From the NCBI GenBank assembly GCA_027946555.1, contig JAPEVC010000007.1, positions 186,001 to 250,000 of the forward strand: 64,000 nt of DNA. Direction: 5' to 3'. The position numbers and the translations under genes are program-made. This document shows positions 37,297 through 49,012 of the stretch, one piece after another. The notes under the pieces were generated by a model, which was not told the origin of the DNA, did not search any database, and saw only the letters and a program-made list of their open reading frames with translations. Source of the stretch: Gnomoniopsis sp. IMI 355080. Its lineage: Eukaryota; Ascomycota; Sordariomycetes; Diaporthales; Gnomoniaceae. The stretch's first letter is position 1, and each line of letters opens with the position of its first letter.

Positions 37297-38225
37297 TCAC
37301 ATGACACTGCACTTGCCGCCGGCGGGAGGCTCATTAGGATTCTGCGCCTTTTCGATCTGTGCGATGAGGAGCTCAAAGGCCTTGTCGACGTTCTCGTTGT
37401 AGCGGGCACTGGCCTCGGTCCAGCCGCAGTTGTACTTATCGGAGAGCTGTTTGCCGTCTTCGGCCGTGACTTGGCGCTGCTCAGGGCGCAAATCGCACTT
37501 GTTGCCTACGATGACGATAGGGACCCACTCGACGCCCTGTGGAGAAGAATGGGAGGGGCTGATGTCAGTGCCAAGGCAAACGAACGCTGAAGAACAGGGA
37601 ACAAGAGGAGAGAGAAGGCTGAGCAAAGGCGACGTGGAGTGGAACTGTGAAACGCACCAGGTGGTTCAGCAGCTTCTCGCGGATGACCTGGACCATCTCG
37701 AAGGAAGACTTGGACGCCACAGAGTAGACAAGCACATAACCGTGGATGCCGATGAAATGCTTGCTGTTCATGATACTGTACTCATCCTGTATTGTCCGTC
37801 AGCCATGTGCAATTGGTATGCGACCGAGAGCATCAGAGCAAGGGAGGGGGACGGCAATGCTTACCTGGCCGGCGGTGTCGATGATCTCCGTTGAGAACTC
37901 CTGACCTTTGTACTTAATAACCTTGGAGAAGGTGTTTTCAATGGTAGGATAGTATGATTCCACAAAGTGACCGTCGACAAACTGGACTGCGAGAGAAGAC
38001 TTGCCTGTTGGTTGCGGTCAGCGGTGTGTACATGCCAGGCGCAAACTCCACAAGCATGTGACAGCGATGCTGCCCAACCAAAGCACGGTCGCAACCTGGA
38101 AACAAGAGCAATTCGTGCCCATGAAGACCAATTGGACGTGACAAGGAGAATGAACAGAGGCAAAGGGACTCACCAACGGAACGGCTGCCCACTATGGCAA
38201 CCTTCCTGCTCTTGGACGGTGCCAT
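37297..38225 (-). CDS. RHB1: Rheb-family small GTPase
   Basis: Ras-superfamily GTPase; in this family it activates TORC1 and controls growth and amino-acid uptake. Four exons (38225-38174, 38004-37865, 37786-37658, 37536-37297) join to 561 bases (186 residues). G1 is GSRSVGKSS with the Rheb-specific Arg before Ser-Val-Gly-Lys, the effector loop is ESYYPTIENTFSK, G3 is DTAGQDEYSI, G4 is GNKCDL and G5 is TEASARYNENV. The protein ends in CSVM, a CaaX box expected to be farnesylated and to anchor it to endomembranes. The exon 3/4 junction restores LLNHLGVEWVPIVIVGNK. The short GGTC array follows the stop codon. No TSC-complex gene is nearby. Confidence 0.96.
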
Positions 38226-39137
38226 CTTTCCGTTTACAATGTCCTCGGCTGCGCGAATGCGCCACTCGTTAAACTTTTTGTCACCTGTAGGCGCTATCCT
38301 GAGGTGATGTCAGAGTTCACGAGGGGTGTTGAACGACAGGCGGGCTGGATTGCGTGTTGTTAACCAGTTTACGAGATTTTGTCGTCGTGAAGAACAAGAT
38401 GTAGGTATGATAGGCGCAGGCAGTCAGAAGAAAGTGACGACGTGGATGAGGAAAGACATTGGTCAAACCACACCAAGCTGGGGGTAAATCAGCCACTTGC
38501 AGTGTGGAGAACAAAACCTTCTAGAAACCCATCATCCCTGTCAACCTAGATGCCTAACCTAATTCCCATACCCCTCTGGCCTGGGTTCATTTTAGACAAG
38601 CAGCTCAACATCTACTACATGCTCTACATACTTCGAGATGCTTCCAAGACCGACACCATGAAAAGGCTTGCTAGGGTTCTTGACCAATTTCAATCATCAT
38701 GGGGTCACATAAAGCGAACCCTAATAGACATACCCTGTCTAGGTGGATCTTCTCAAGAAAAGACGCATGTCTGTTGTGAATCTGTTGGGAATCAATATAG
38801 ACATCTTGATTCCTAGGCTGTATAGGCTGGAAGCCCTCGGGTATTCAGAGACCATCCTCCCTTCCCCCTTCATACATATCGTAAAGATCGTACCATGTCA
38901 CCCCCAAGCTTTCAGGCCACGCATTATTGGTTATCTCAGCTGCGGTTATCCTCAAGCTGGGGTTGTCCAAGTCAGGTCAGTCTGTCAATTGACAGACAAA
39001 CCCAAAGGAACAAAAACAAACCATAGAGAAAAAGAAAAGAAAAGCAGTCGTAGGGTATCTCTAAAGACCGTGCTAAAAGCAGCCCTTCCGCACGCATTTG
39101 TGATTCCTTCGTGTGCAACTCCACCCGCCTCTCTTAT
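38226..39137. other. Intergenic DNA, RHB1 upstream and WAPL downstream
   Basis: No supported gene. Short open frames near 38550-39200 lack family similarity and start in or run over the 3' end of the WAPL-like gene. Confidence 0.45.
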
Positions 39138-41769
39138 TCACGTCCGATCCTCCAACCGCTCCACAAGACCTTGCAGTTTCGTCGTGAAGTTCGAATAGGA
39201 TGGTGTTGGCTCTCCTCCGTCCTGTGTCATCGCATTGTCCGCAACACGGTGATACGTGATGAACTCCCGAATTGAGTCCAGTAACGGGGCCAGATTGCCT
39301 CCCTTGTGCATTGAACCGAACCGCAGCCGCACTGGTTCGTACAGTGACATATATCCTAGCAGCAGAGACATGTATCCGAACCCAACATTCAATTGGCTCT
39401 TCTCCACAGAGTCGGCCTGTGAGTCTCGAATTAGCAACTTCTCTACACCCAGGAAAATGCTGTTCTAAACTTACCTCGGATGTAGACACGTGGTGATCAA
39501 GGAAGAGCTTGATGAGACGGTCGAGCGGCGCCGCTTGTCCATCCTGGCCGTCTAGAAGACTTCGACCGGTCGCGCGATCATTTTCGGAAAAGTTGATCAT
39601 TACGCCCAACATTAGTAAGAGCGCTTCGAGCTGTCCTTGGAATGCGTCCGCGTTGTAGACAGAGTTGGTCGCGGCTACGAAGGTATCGCAGAGCTTGTTT
39701 GCCAAAATGCGCACCGTCCCCTTCTCGATGAATGCCATGGGGGCGTCGTGATTGTTGTTTGACGTGTTCAATGTGAACTTCAGAACCAACATGCCGATCT
39801 CACCAAGCCGGCCAGTGTTCAGGCGCAAAGTCGTCGCAAGCGTGTCGGCAATGACGGGCAGATACTTGAACGTCCAACGCTCTTTTGACTGGCCTTGCAT
39901 AGCAACCATAGAATGCGATTCAAGCAGCGTGAGCGCGAGTTGGAAGTCGATGGATTCGTCTTGGTGGGGGTATGCCCAAGCATCTGGCACTGGGGCGTCT
40001 GTGAGGAGTGAAAATAGAAGGTCTGTCACTTCAGGTGAGAAGAACTCGTCTCCAACTGTTCCTGCGTTTTTAACCACAAGTTCCAGAGCCTTCAGAGCCA
40101 ATCTTCTAGGCGACAGCATGAATGGGGTCGTAGGCTCCCAAATGGGAAGAATGAGCAATGATGCCTTCAGCTTCATCATAGATTGCTGGCCATTCCTTGA
40201 CAGATTACTGGTTCGATCCCTGGCCAGAGCTTGAACATCGACGGTGATTTTCAACAGTCGCTCCAGCAGCACTGAGAAGCCCTGGTCCTGAAGTTGACTG
40301 ACAATGTGGGTGGACGCCGTAGTTGCCACAAGAGTCGTGAGGATCGCTACCAGCGCATAACCGGTAATAATATCCGTCTCCTTCCCAATATGCTCAAAGA
40401 GACTCCTATCCCCATTATGGTCACGGAATTTCCGAACGAAGTTCTTGTCCTGCATCTTTTGCGACAGTTCGATCAAGGCGTTGCGCCGGCTCGAAGAAGG
40501 TTTGCCGCTGGGCCGTCCAACACGCGTGAGAAGGTCTTCGATCTCATCTGCAGATCGGCTGTTCGCTCCTGCCTGACGAAGCTCGTGTATACTTCGCACT
40601 GCGCCAGTAGTGAATGGTTCGTCCTCATCTTCATCCATATCGAATTGTGATTTACTCGTGGGTAACAAAGATTCTTTGAGCCATGCATTCTCATCCACGG
40701 TGTCCAAACCTCCGACCAAGGAATTCTCAGCGCGGATGGTCCTACGGGCACTGTAGGTGAATTTCGGGCCAGTCTTCTTCTTTGCCGAATCAGGACGCCC
40801 GTAAGTCCTGGCCCTGGAAGGTTCAGGTGTACTTGGGACGGTGGTAGGGCTCTCAAACATCGTCATGCCTTGAGGTTCAGGGGTCTCTGCTCGCTTGGCT
40901 TCCGACTTGGACGGTCCCGCTTCTTCTTCGCTGGAGCTCTCATCAGCCTGGGCCGCAAGCTCATCGATAAGCCGTCGCTTCTTCCTAGGCGCGGCCTGGT
41001 TCTTTGAGTCACCCGTTGTGGATCCCAATTTGGACAGTGATGCTCTCTTTTCTTGACGCCTGGGTGAAAACGTGGTTGCGAAGCCAGCGCTTTGCGGAAG
41101 TTGTGATGGTCGAAAAGGGATCTGTGTCTGAATAAGTGGCTTTTTCGGCTTGTTACTGGTCAAGTCGTTAACGCTCTTTCCTGCTGCGAAAGTGAAAGGC
41201 CGAGAACTAGAAGTAGAAGGTCGTGAACTAGAACTAGAACTGGAAGTGGAAGTGGAAGTCGCGGCCCTCAAAAAAGCCTCCGTCGTAGGACTCTTTTTCG
41301 AGCCCAAAGAATAGCCCCTTCTAGCAGGTTTTGCGGCCTTGATGGGTTTTGGCAAAGCAACGGGCCTGGAAGGGGGAGGCATGCGGTCCTCTGCAGATGA
41401 AGGCGGCGAGGGAGGCGTTGAGAAAGCGCGCGTGCCGTACGTGATCTCCTTGCCCCCAACCGACGCCCTTCTCTTCCTGGGGTTGGAGAGTGCGCCGTAC
41501 ACAGGTGCCGGACTTGGTCGAGGAGCGATTTCGGTAATGGGGCGCAGCTTGGGTTGTGTCTTTGTTCTCTGCTTGAGCTTTTCGATAGTGACGTCGGGAG
41601 ATGCTATCTCGTCCTCATCCTCATGGAAATCCCAAACACTCGATTCCACCGGCGCCGTAGACCTGCCATCTCTGGAACGTTCCTCAGGGTGCGCCCTCCT
41701 TTTGAAATGTTTGCTGTATGTTGTGATCCTCCTCCGGGGATTCGCCCCAGAGTCTGGTCGGGTAGCCAT
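39138..41769 (-). CDS. WAPL-like cohesin release factor
   Basis: Homologue of Wapl/Rad61/Wpl1, which with Pds5 opens the Smc3-kleisin gate and removes cohesin from chromatin in the nucleus. Two exons (41769-39475 and 39416-39138) join to 2574 bases (857 residues). The first 400 residues are low-complexity and basic, with serine runs (about 170-200) and the acidic ESSSEEEAGPSKSE patch, as in other WAPL proteins. The conserved helical WAPL domain starts around IEDLLTRVG and continues with NALIELSQKMQDKNFVRKFRDHNGD, GYALVAILTTLVA and KASLLILPIWEP. The second exon gives FGYMSLLLGYMSL and the C-terminal helix FTTKLQGLVERLE. Assignment rests on remembered domain sequence, so the family is confident but the yeast-style gene name is left out. 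Confidence 0.82.
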
Positions 41770-42900
41770 GATGGTCGTTCGGATGTTACTTCGCGGCGTC
41801 GCGCCAGTCGATCGGGGCGGGTTTGGATGCGCTGACAGGCAAGGACACCGCTTTCGACATCTGAGAGCTTGAAAGCTTGAGGGTGTTCCAAGGTGAGTAA
41901 GGCGACTGGTAGTTCTTCAAAGCATCGAATGGCGTCTTTCTGTGCTGGCAGCGCGCTCTGTGTGACACATACAACTATGGGAAAGGGGCCGGAGCGCGGG
42001 CCTGGCGATATCCTAGACAATAATGTCGCGTATTAAGGATCAGATGAGTCGAACAATTTGATGTTTGGCGGGAACTGGGGATGGACTACAGGTTGTCAAA
42101 TCGTTGCGCAGGACATGCAAATCTCAATCAACAAAAACGAGGTCGAGTGTTGCATCATGCGAGGGCGAGACGATGGGTATTGGCTGGTGCTCAGGGCTCG
42201 GTTGCAGTAGACGCCTGGGTCCGTGAATGTTGTTACCCCAGGGGGACCCCTTGGGAGTCAACAATACCCGGCCGGCAGGCACGACCGTTAGAGACGTACC
42301 TAGGTACATAGTACACAGCATTTTGAGCGGGTGTATTATCTAATTTTCTACCTCTCCACTCGTACTTACCACTGTTACACAGCAGATAAAAGTACACCAG
42401 ACAATATTCTCGTTATCCTCATCCAATCCATTATACAACAGGACATGTAATGGAATCACAGCCTTGGCCCAGCATGCTTGTTTATAATATGGACTGTGGT
42501 TAGGAACGCTTAATTATAGCGCTACGATAGGTACGGAAGTACTGTATATATCTCCACTGGAGCGATAAGACTGCCTATCAATTGTCAGGGTCCAACCTCA
42601 TTGAGACGCCATTTCTTGGGGCTCACAAATGCTAGTCCTTGATAAATACCTACCCAATTAAGGTGGTGGAAGTCTCCGTGTCCAGACCTCAAAGACACAT
42701 TCCATTCCTACAACTTATATAATTCCAGAGTGTTGTCTCATGATATTGCCTGACCCGGGTATCTTTTTCAGTGAAAATTTCCTGCCGCTGTCCCCGGGGG
42801 TTTACCTGGTTGAGGCCTTGCACGCATAAACTGTCCAATATCAAAATCCCCACAGCACCACCTCTCGGCCGAAACCCTCCACCCCAGAACCAGCTTCAAG
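41770..42900. other. Divergent intergenic region WAPL/FUR1
   Basis: Shared upstream region of two divergent genes. It contains the palindrome TACCTAGGTA at 42297-42306. The frame open from 42771 joins FUR1 but lies upstream of its conserved start. No other gene. Confidence 0.5.
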
Positions 42901-43906
42901 ATGTCGTCCAACAAGGCAGACGAGAATTGCAAGCCATCAACGGCTCCCACCCAGACGGTCGGCCCAGATTACCGCCCAGACTCCCAGAAACCCAAAGCCA
43001 CCGTCTCGCGCGAGTCTACCCAGCACAATGTCACCGTCCTACCGCAAACCCCCCAACTTATCGCCCTGCTCACGTGAGTACCTTTCCCCTCCCCTCAGCT
43101 AAGCATGCCACCTCCTCATCTATACTAAAAGTCCACTTCAGTAAGATCCGTGACAAGAACACAGACCGCGGTGATTTCATTTTTCACTCCAATCGCATCA
43201 TCCGTCTGCTGGTCGAGGAAGGGCTGAACCACCTGCCTACCATGGCTCACACCGTGGTGACGCCTACCGGTCAGCACTACGACGGGCTGTCGTTCCAGGG
43301 CAAGATCTGCGGTGTGAGCATCATGCGTGCTGGCGAGTCCATGGAGCAAGGGCTGCGCGAGTGCTGCCGGAGTGTGCGCATTGGCAAGATTCTCATCCAA
43401 AGGGACGAGGAGACTGCTCAGCCCAAGCTGTTCTACTCCAAGATTCCGGAGGACATTGCAGATCGCTGGGTTTTGTTGCTGGATCCTATGCTGGCTACGG
43501 GTACGTTTATGGCTGCAAAGGAAGATACATGGTGGTATTACGTTTATGCTGATATGGGTCTGTGCAGGTGGCTCCGCGATAATGGCCGTGGATGTCCTGA
43601 AGGAGCGTGGGGTGGCAGAGGAGAGGATTCTCTTCCTGAGCCTTATTGCTAGTCCCGAGGGCATTGAGAGGTTCTCGGCCAAGTTCCCCAAACTACATCT
43701 TGTCACTGCATTCATCGACCGGGTAAGTCAACATCCTTGGCCGTTATCCTGGCTTAATTACTTGAGCTGACAAAACTTCCAGGGGCTCGATGAGAAGAAG
43801 TTCGTATTTTGACCCACTGCATTAGAGATAGTTTTATGCTAACCTTTCCCTCAGCTATATCGTTCCAGGCCTAGGCGACTTTGGCGACCGATTCTTCACC
43901 GTCTAG
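42901..43906 (+). CDS. FUR1: Uracil phosphoribosyltransferase
   Basis: Pyrimidine salvage enzyme making UMP from uracil and PRPP; also the enzyme that activates 5-fluorouracil. Five exons (42901-43073, 43142-43500, 43568-43722, 43783-43799, 43855-43906) join to 756 bases (251 residues). Seen in order: a variable 45-residue head; VTVLPQTPQLIALLTKIRD; RLLVEEGLNHLP; GVSIMRAGESMEQGLRECC; LFYSKIPEDIADRWVLLLDPMLATGGSA, the PRPP-binding loop, split by intron 2; and IDRGLDEKNYIVPGLGDFGDRFF at the C terminus with the uracil-binding region. Exon 4 is only 17 bases. Start 42901 is preferred over upstream in-frame codons because it gives the usual MSSN-type fungal N terminus. The gene lies 2.2 kb from URC1. 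Confidence 0.95.
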
Positions 43907-44326
43907 GGCACGAGGTCCTGTGTTCAAGTGGAGCCATCGCTTCCAAACCACCAAGCAATGGACAGCATTTCAACCTGTCGCCTTCCATCGTCTACCCTTT
44001 CCTCCCAGCTATCATATACCCGTACTCCCGTCCGATGTACCAGATATCGAAGGTATAACGTCGTAGGTGGCTGTGACGTGCAAGCGTGTACCATGGGCTG
44101 CGGCTCTCCACACGGGTCTGCATCAGGAATACCAGCGGCGTCCATCCGGACTCGATCTGTAATCCTAAGGGTCGATAAAAGCATACTCAGTATCCCCTAT
44201 AACGTTCATCAGCTCGTCGACGTCGAACAGATATCCCTTGTTCCGTATGTGCCTGTTTCCAAAGAAGAATACAGCATGATCGTGCTATGCCACCTGAGCG
44301 ATAACGCTCCAAGTAATTTGAGTGTC
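43907..44326. other. Convergent intergenic region FUR1/ELF1
   Basis: 3' flanks of two convergent genes; nothing else visible. Confidence 0.5.
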
Positions 44327-45054
44327 TCACTCCTCCTCGTCGTCAGCCACAATATCTGATCCTGCGTAGCGTGGATTCTCGGGATCCCCGCCATCACTAA
44401 TGTCGGCCTCCTCTTCATCGTCGCGGTTCTTCCGAGCGTTTGCGCGAGCACGGGGGTCCTCGAGACTGCCGAGAGCCGGGCCTTCACCACTCTGCGCAGC
44501 CAGTTCTATGTCCTCGTCAGCATCATTCGACATTCCACCAGGTGTAAGGGGGTGTCGATTTGTTTTTGTATCAGGTTGTTGTGATCGCAAGGATAGGTGA
44601 GTAAGTCTTACCGGCAGCATCAACCCAGTCGGCATAGACGTCCACAGCGGCCGACAGATCTGGGTACGTAAATATGTCAGTTCTTCACGAGCGTGTATAC
44701 AGTTTCAGGCTCGTGTAACCGATTCGTAGCCGCAGTGGTCTGTGTTCGTTTGAGGGAGTGTGCGTACAATTTGTAGGCGTTTGGAAGTGCTGTCCGCAGA
44801 CCTTGCACTCCAGTGAACCCATACCCAACTTCTTCTCAATCTTGATGTTGACAGACTTCTCGTGGTTGCAGAACAGGCAGTTGAAAACAGTAGGCAGGGG
44901 TTCGTTCTAATGACAATGTAATACTCGGTCAGAAAGTTGTTTTTCAAGGCGGCGCAATGGTAATTGGTCAGGGACGATGGGAGACTGGTTCGCGATCTAA
45001 ACCCACCTTTTTGGGGCCGTCAGGCTTGCGAGAACTCTTCTTGCGCTTGCCCAT
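44327..45054 (-). CDS. ELF1: Transcription elongation factor Elf1 homologue
   Basis: Small zinc-binding factor that travels with RNA polymerase II and helps it through nucleosomes. Four exons (45054-45007, 44906-44768, 44659-44612, 44505-44327) join to 414 bases (137 residues). The start MGKRKKSSRKPDGPKK is the basic N-terminal tail. The zinc ribbon follows: CLFCNHEKSVNIKIEKKLGMG, then CKVCGQHF; then YLSAAVDVYADWVDAA. The C-terminal tail is acidic (DDEEEADISDGGDPENP), as in fungal orthologues. The last acceptor (44506-44507) is chosen because a CTGAC branch-point sequence lies about 10 bases before it and no other AG occurs in the intron. The joined ...DAA|ELAAQSGEG is less conserved, so the tail boundary is the weak point. 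Confidence 0.88.
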
Positions 45055-46081
45055 CGTTGCACTTTCACGTGTGCGCTGCTTGCAAGAGAGGCTATAGTTG
45101 CTGTACCAGAAAGAAACCAGTGTGCGACGACACCTTGGTTGTGGTGGTGGACAGGCGCGACGACCTCTTTGAGATTCAGGGACAAAGGGCTGTCTGTGTT
45201 GGGTTAAGAGTTGAAGTTCAGCGCCGAAGTGAATTCACTCCCCTCCAGCATTAGGTTGCAGTGGATAAGGCCTGCGGTTGGCCCTGCGCATGGGTGAATA
45301 TCGGTGGCAGGCAGGGGTACGTCACTTTACTATGCGGGGATTGGTGAAGAACAGATGGGTACATGTTAATGTGTATATAGGGCTACAGCCAGATATGCTA
45401 ACACTACGAAGAAACAATTTGGCCCAAATACATCTGATTGTTCAACATGCAAAAAGTAATGTCTTTGCTACCAAGATTTGAAGTTCCTACCTGAAGATTA
45501 GGTACATGCAACTAACAGCCCGCAAATGGAAGAAGAATGCCCCACATCAGGCCCGTGCCGGCCTCGCGCCCGCTAGCCGCATGCGCCCGCTTGCCCGCCT
45601 GTTCCATCAACGCCAGCAACAGGCAATCCGTTGTCTGTTGGCTTGCCCAGACTGATGGCTCGGGATTTCTCTTAGCAATTGCCCCAGCAGCCGAGTGATA
45701 ACGTGCCGTGACAACGAAGTGGCTGGCAATGGCACGGGAACATGTATATTAGACCTTGGCATCCCAGCAGTTTCTCTGTCTTGCTCTCTTCTTTTCTCTC
45801 TTCTCTTTTTTCTCTTTAGATCTCTGGACAGTCCGGGATCACTCATTGCAGACCGAGTAGACTTATACACACATACACGCACGCACGCATAAACCGAGGT
45901 TGAGGCTTAAACTGTTCCGCTCCTAGACAGATTAGCTAGGACTGTCTAACCCCGCGCCTTTGCATCGTAAGCTTGCAAACAAGACAAATAATCCGTGAGG
46001 ATTGCAGCCTGTTCCAGTGACTGGTGATCTGTCTGCGTTATCCTCGTATAGCCTGCAGCCCACTTATTCAACTACCTCAAA
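45055..46081. promoter_or_regulatory. Divergent promoter region ELF1/URC1
   Basis: One kilobase separating the divergent ELF1 and URC1 starts. Features seen are a TGATAA motif at 45696-45701, matching the HGATAR site of fungal nitrogen-control GATA factors (AreA/NIT2), and a pyrimidine tract (CT/TC-rich) at about 45771-45819 typical of fungal core promoters and leaders. Nitrogen control of URC1 would fit its role in using uracil as nitrogen source, but a single GATA site is weak evidence. Confidence 0.4.
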
Positions 46082-49012
46082 ATGGCTTCCAATGGTTTAC
46101 CGCCCGGCACCAGCCTGGAAGATGTGATGAGCCAACTGCAGGCCATCCAACACAAACAGGACGAGTTGCTGGCAGTCGTGGATTCTATATCCCATGCAGG
46201 CACTCACCCACCCTCTGTGGCCGGTCTCCGGTCTTCTCCACTCGGCCCGTCATCCCTACACAACGAGCCCGACAACACCGACGACACCGCAGCCTCTTCC
46301 GCTGCTGCCTTGGCCTCCAAGTCCACCGCTACACCCCCTATGCGCCCGGCCGATTCGTCGCCAGGGACGTCGTCGCCCAATCAGTCTGGGTTCACTTCTA
46401 GAATCATCTTGACGTGAGTGTCTTGTTGAACATGAAAATGACCGAGGAATGAATAAATGTCCTAATGTGTGGATTTCATAAGTACATATCCCAAGCAGAT
46501 TGGGATCAAGCCCTTTCCCATGAAATGGGGTGCTTATGAGCCTAAAGAACGTGGCCCCATTGTGGTTTCTCGCTATGCTTCTACTATTCGCAGGCGTAAT
46601 GGTGTGTCTGTCTACAAGTTAATTGTTAGTGTTTGAGAAACTAACAGGAACACAGCTCTCGGAGCTCACGGTGGCTCTTATTCCATCTACTACGCATTGG
46701 CTGTTGCCAGTAAGGAACTTAAGGCTGATTACCGGTATGTGTGATGCGGAAATTATATACAAGGCCTTGTCCACTAAATTTTGTCGATGATAGCCCCGAT
46801 TTCACCAACACCGAGCCCACGGCGAGCCTAGGGCCATTTCCTTCATGGGGTGACCCAAAGAAGATTGTGGCCATGGACCCCTGGGGGCATCTTGCGCCGT
46901 GGCTTTTCAAGGACATCATCGAGAAGGACGACAGTATGTGTGCCCTTCAAGCTAGTTTCTTTTTGGGAAGCGTCGGCTCTGACACTTTGCAGTCGACATC
47001 CGTCCGACTATCGCCATAACAAAAGCGCATATGAAGGTGAGAGAGACACAGATGATCCAGGTGAGGATATGGCTGATGAGAATAGCTCCCCGAATTAGAG
47101 GAGAGTGTCCGTTCCGGGAGACTGTGAGTCCCGCATATCTTGTGATAATTGACGCGGAAAATCGAACTGTACTGATGTCTGAGCAGTGTCCCAGATGGCA
47201 AGATCTGCGTGAATGATCAAGGCGAGCTTGCTGTGACCAAGTTTGCTGTGGAGCCTGTTTGGTATCTACCTGGTGTGGCCGAGAGGTTTGGCATAGGTAT
47301 GTGATTTATAAACCTGCACAGTCTGGCTCTCTGTTATGCTAAGCAATCACAGATGAGGGAACCCTTCGCAGGGCTCTCTTCGAGTATACTGGTGGCAGCT
47401 ACCCCGAGGTAACAATCGACCTTCACTCATTTAGGCCGGGAGATCTGACTAACAGACATGTAGTTGATTACCCGTGGTGATATCAAAGTCTTCCTGCCAC
47501 CCATTGGTATGTGATTTAGTTGCCTGTCATGGACGAGATCAACCGTTTCTGACAACAGATAAAGGTGGCTTGACAGTCTACTGCTTCGGAGATCCGGCCA
47601 AAATGTCGGATCCCAACAAGAGGCTCGCCCTCAGAATTCACGATGAGGTTAGACAACACACAAAGCCGAACGCAGAACTTTGTATGACGGAGCTGACACG
47701 AACATAGTGCAATGGCAGCGATGTGTTCGGCTCAGACATTTGCACATGTAGACCCTACCGTATGTGGACGCACGACGACCCTCGGAAGTGCATCACCGAC
47801 GCAGAAGCTCTTGGGTCCCACCAAACATAACTGTTAGAGTTACTCAACGACCGGCACTGACTAATTGCTTTCTGTAGTCATCTTCGGTATTGAAGAGGCC
47901 GTCAAGGAGGCCCAAAATGGCGGCAGCGGCGTTGTCATCTATTTCAGAAAAGAGGGTCGTGCCCTCGGTGAGGTCACCAAGGTGAGCATCATATATAACC
48001 TACAGTGAAACCGCAACGGATACTAACATCGGGAAACAGTATCGTAAGTGCCACAGATAATGCCGTGATTACTTTCGTCACCTCTTGGGCGATACCAAAC
48101 CTTTGCAGGCAGACAGAGCGTTTCTGTCCCTATTAACATACTCACTTCATACAGTCGTGTACAACGCCCGCAAGCGAGGCGAAGACCGCGCCTCCGACTA
48201 TTTCAAGCGCACTGAAAATGTTGCCGGCGTCAAAGATATGCGTTTCCAGGCGCTGATGCCCGACATTCTACACTGGCTCGGCATCACCAAGATTGACCGG
48301 ATGCTGAGCATGAGCAAGTAAGTTTTTGTCTTTTCTCTTATGTCCCAATGCGCAGTTTGACCACCGAACGCATACCTTATCGATCGGTGACGGGTATCTG
48401 GCTCAAATCACGGCTAACTTATTCGTCGCGTTGCGCAGCATGAAGCACGACGCCATCGTCGGTCAAGGGTACGTTGAGGAACGAGGACCCGTGAACCCAG
48501 CCGCAAGCTTGTTGCTTTAAATGCCGATCCGCGTCGTACACGGCGGCGGAGAGGCTTGGACGTGCTGCGCACTGAATTGCGGGCCTTCAATGGACCCATT
48601 AATCCGGTCTTTTTACTGATTTTTCTTCTTCTTCGTATACTAGAATACCTATTCACGAGCGTGTTGAATTGCCTGAGTCGCTCATCCCCGCGGACTCGAG
48701 GGTCGAGATTGATGCGAAGATTACGGCGGGTAAGTCTTGTCCTCGTCTTCACAGTGGCGCGAAGGGGTAAAACTTGTCTGCTAACCAGGGAATGTAGGCT
48801 ATTTCACCACTGGACATCGGATGACAAATGAGGAATTGGCAGCTGTACAAGGACGTCTCTGGGAAGAGTAAGTTCACCAATCTTCTCAGCACTGTGCCTT
48901 GCACCCGACTTAGGTATTCTTGGTGCGCCGTTGGTGTACAAAGTAGACCGGCGAGAAGGGTCAATTCAGGACACACATGCTGACATTGCCTTTCCACAGC
49001 GTCGACCATTAG
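46082..49012 (+). CDS. URC1: URC1-like GTP cyclohydrolase II family protein (uracil catabolism)
   Basis: Relative of GTP cyclohydrolase II that in Lachancea kluyveri is needed to use uracil as nitrogen source by the URC route. I read 18 exons: 46082-46413, 46483-46601, 46656-46734, 46794-46933, 46993-47036, 47086-47123, 47187-47296, 47353-47408, 47464-47506, 47559-47647, 47708-47759, 47878-47981, 48040-48043, 48155-48317, 48439-48468, 48644-48729, 48798-48867 and 49000-49012. They total 1572 bases (523 residues) with correct phase throughout. Residues 1-105 are low-complexity. The RibA-like zinc site is visible as C-x10-C-x-C in ECNGSDVFGSDICTC, and YFRKEGRALGEVTKYLVYN corresponds to the RibA catalytic/GTP region. 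Exon 13 is only 4 bases (TATC). Seventeen introns is far more than the neighbouring genes carry. Confidence 0.88.
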
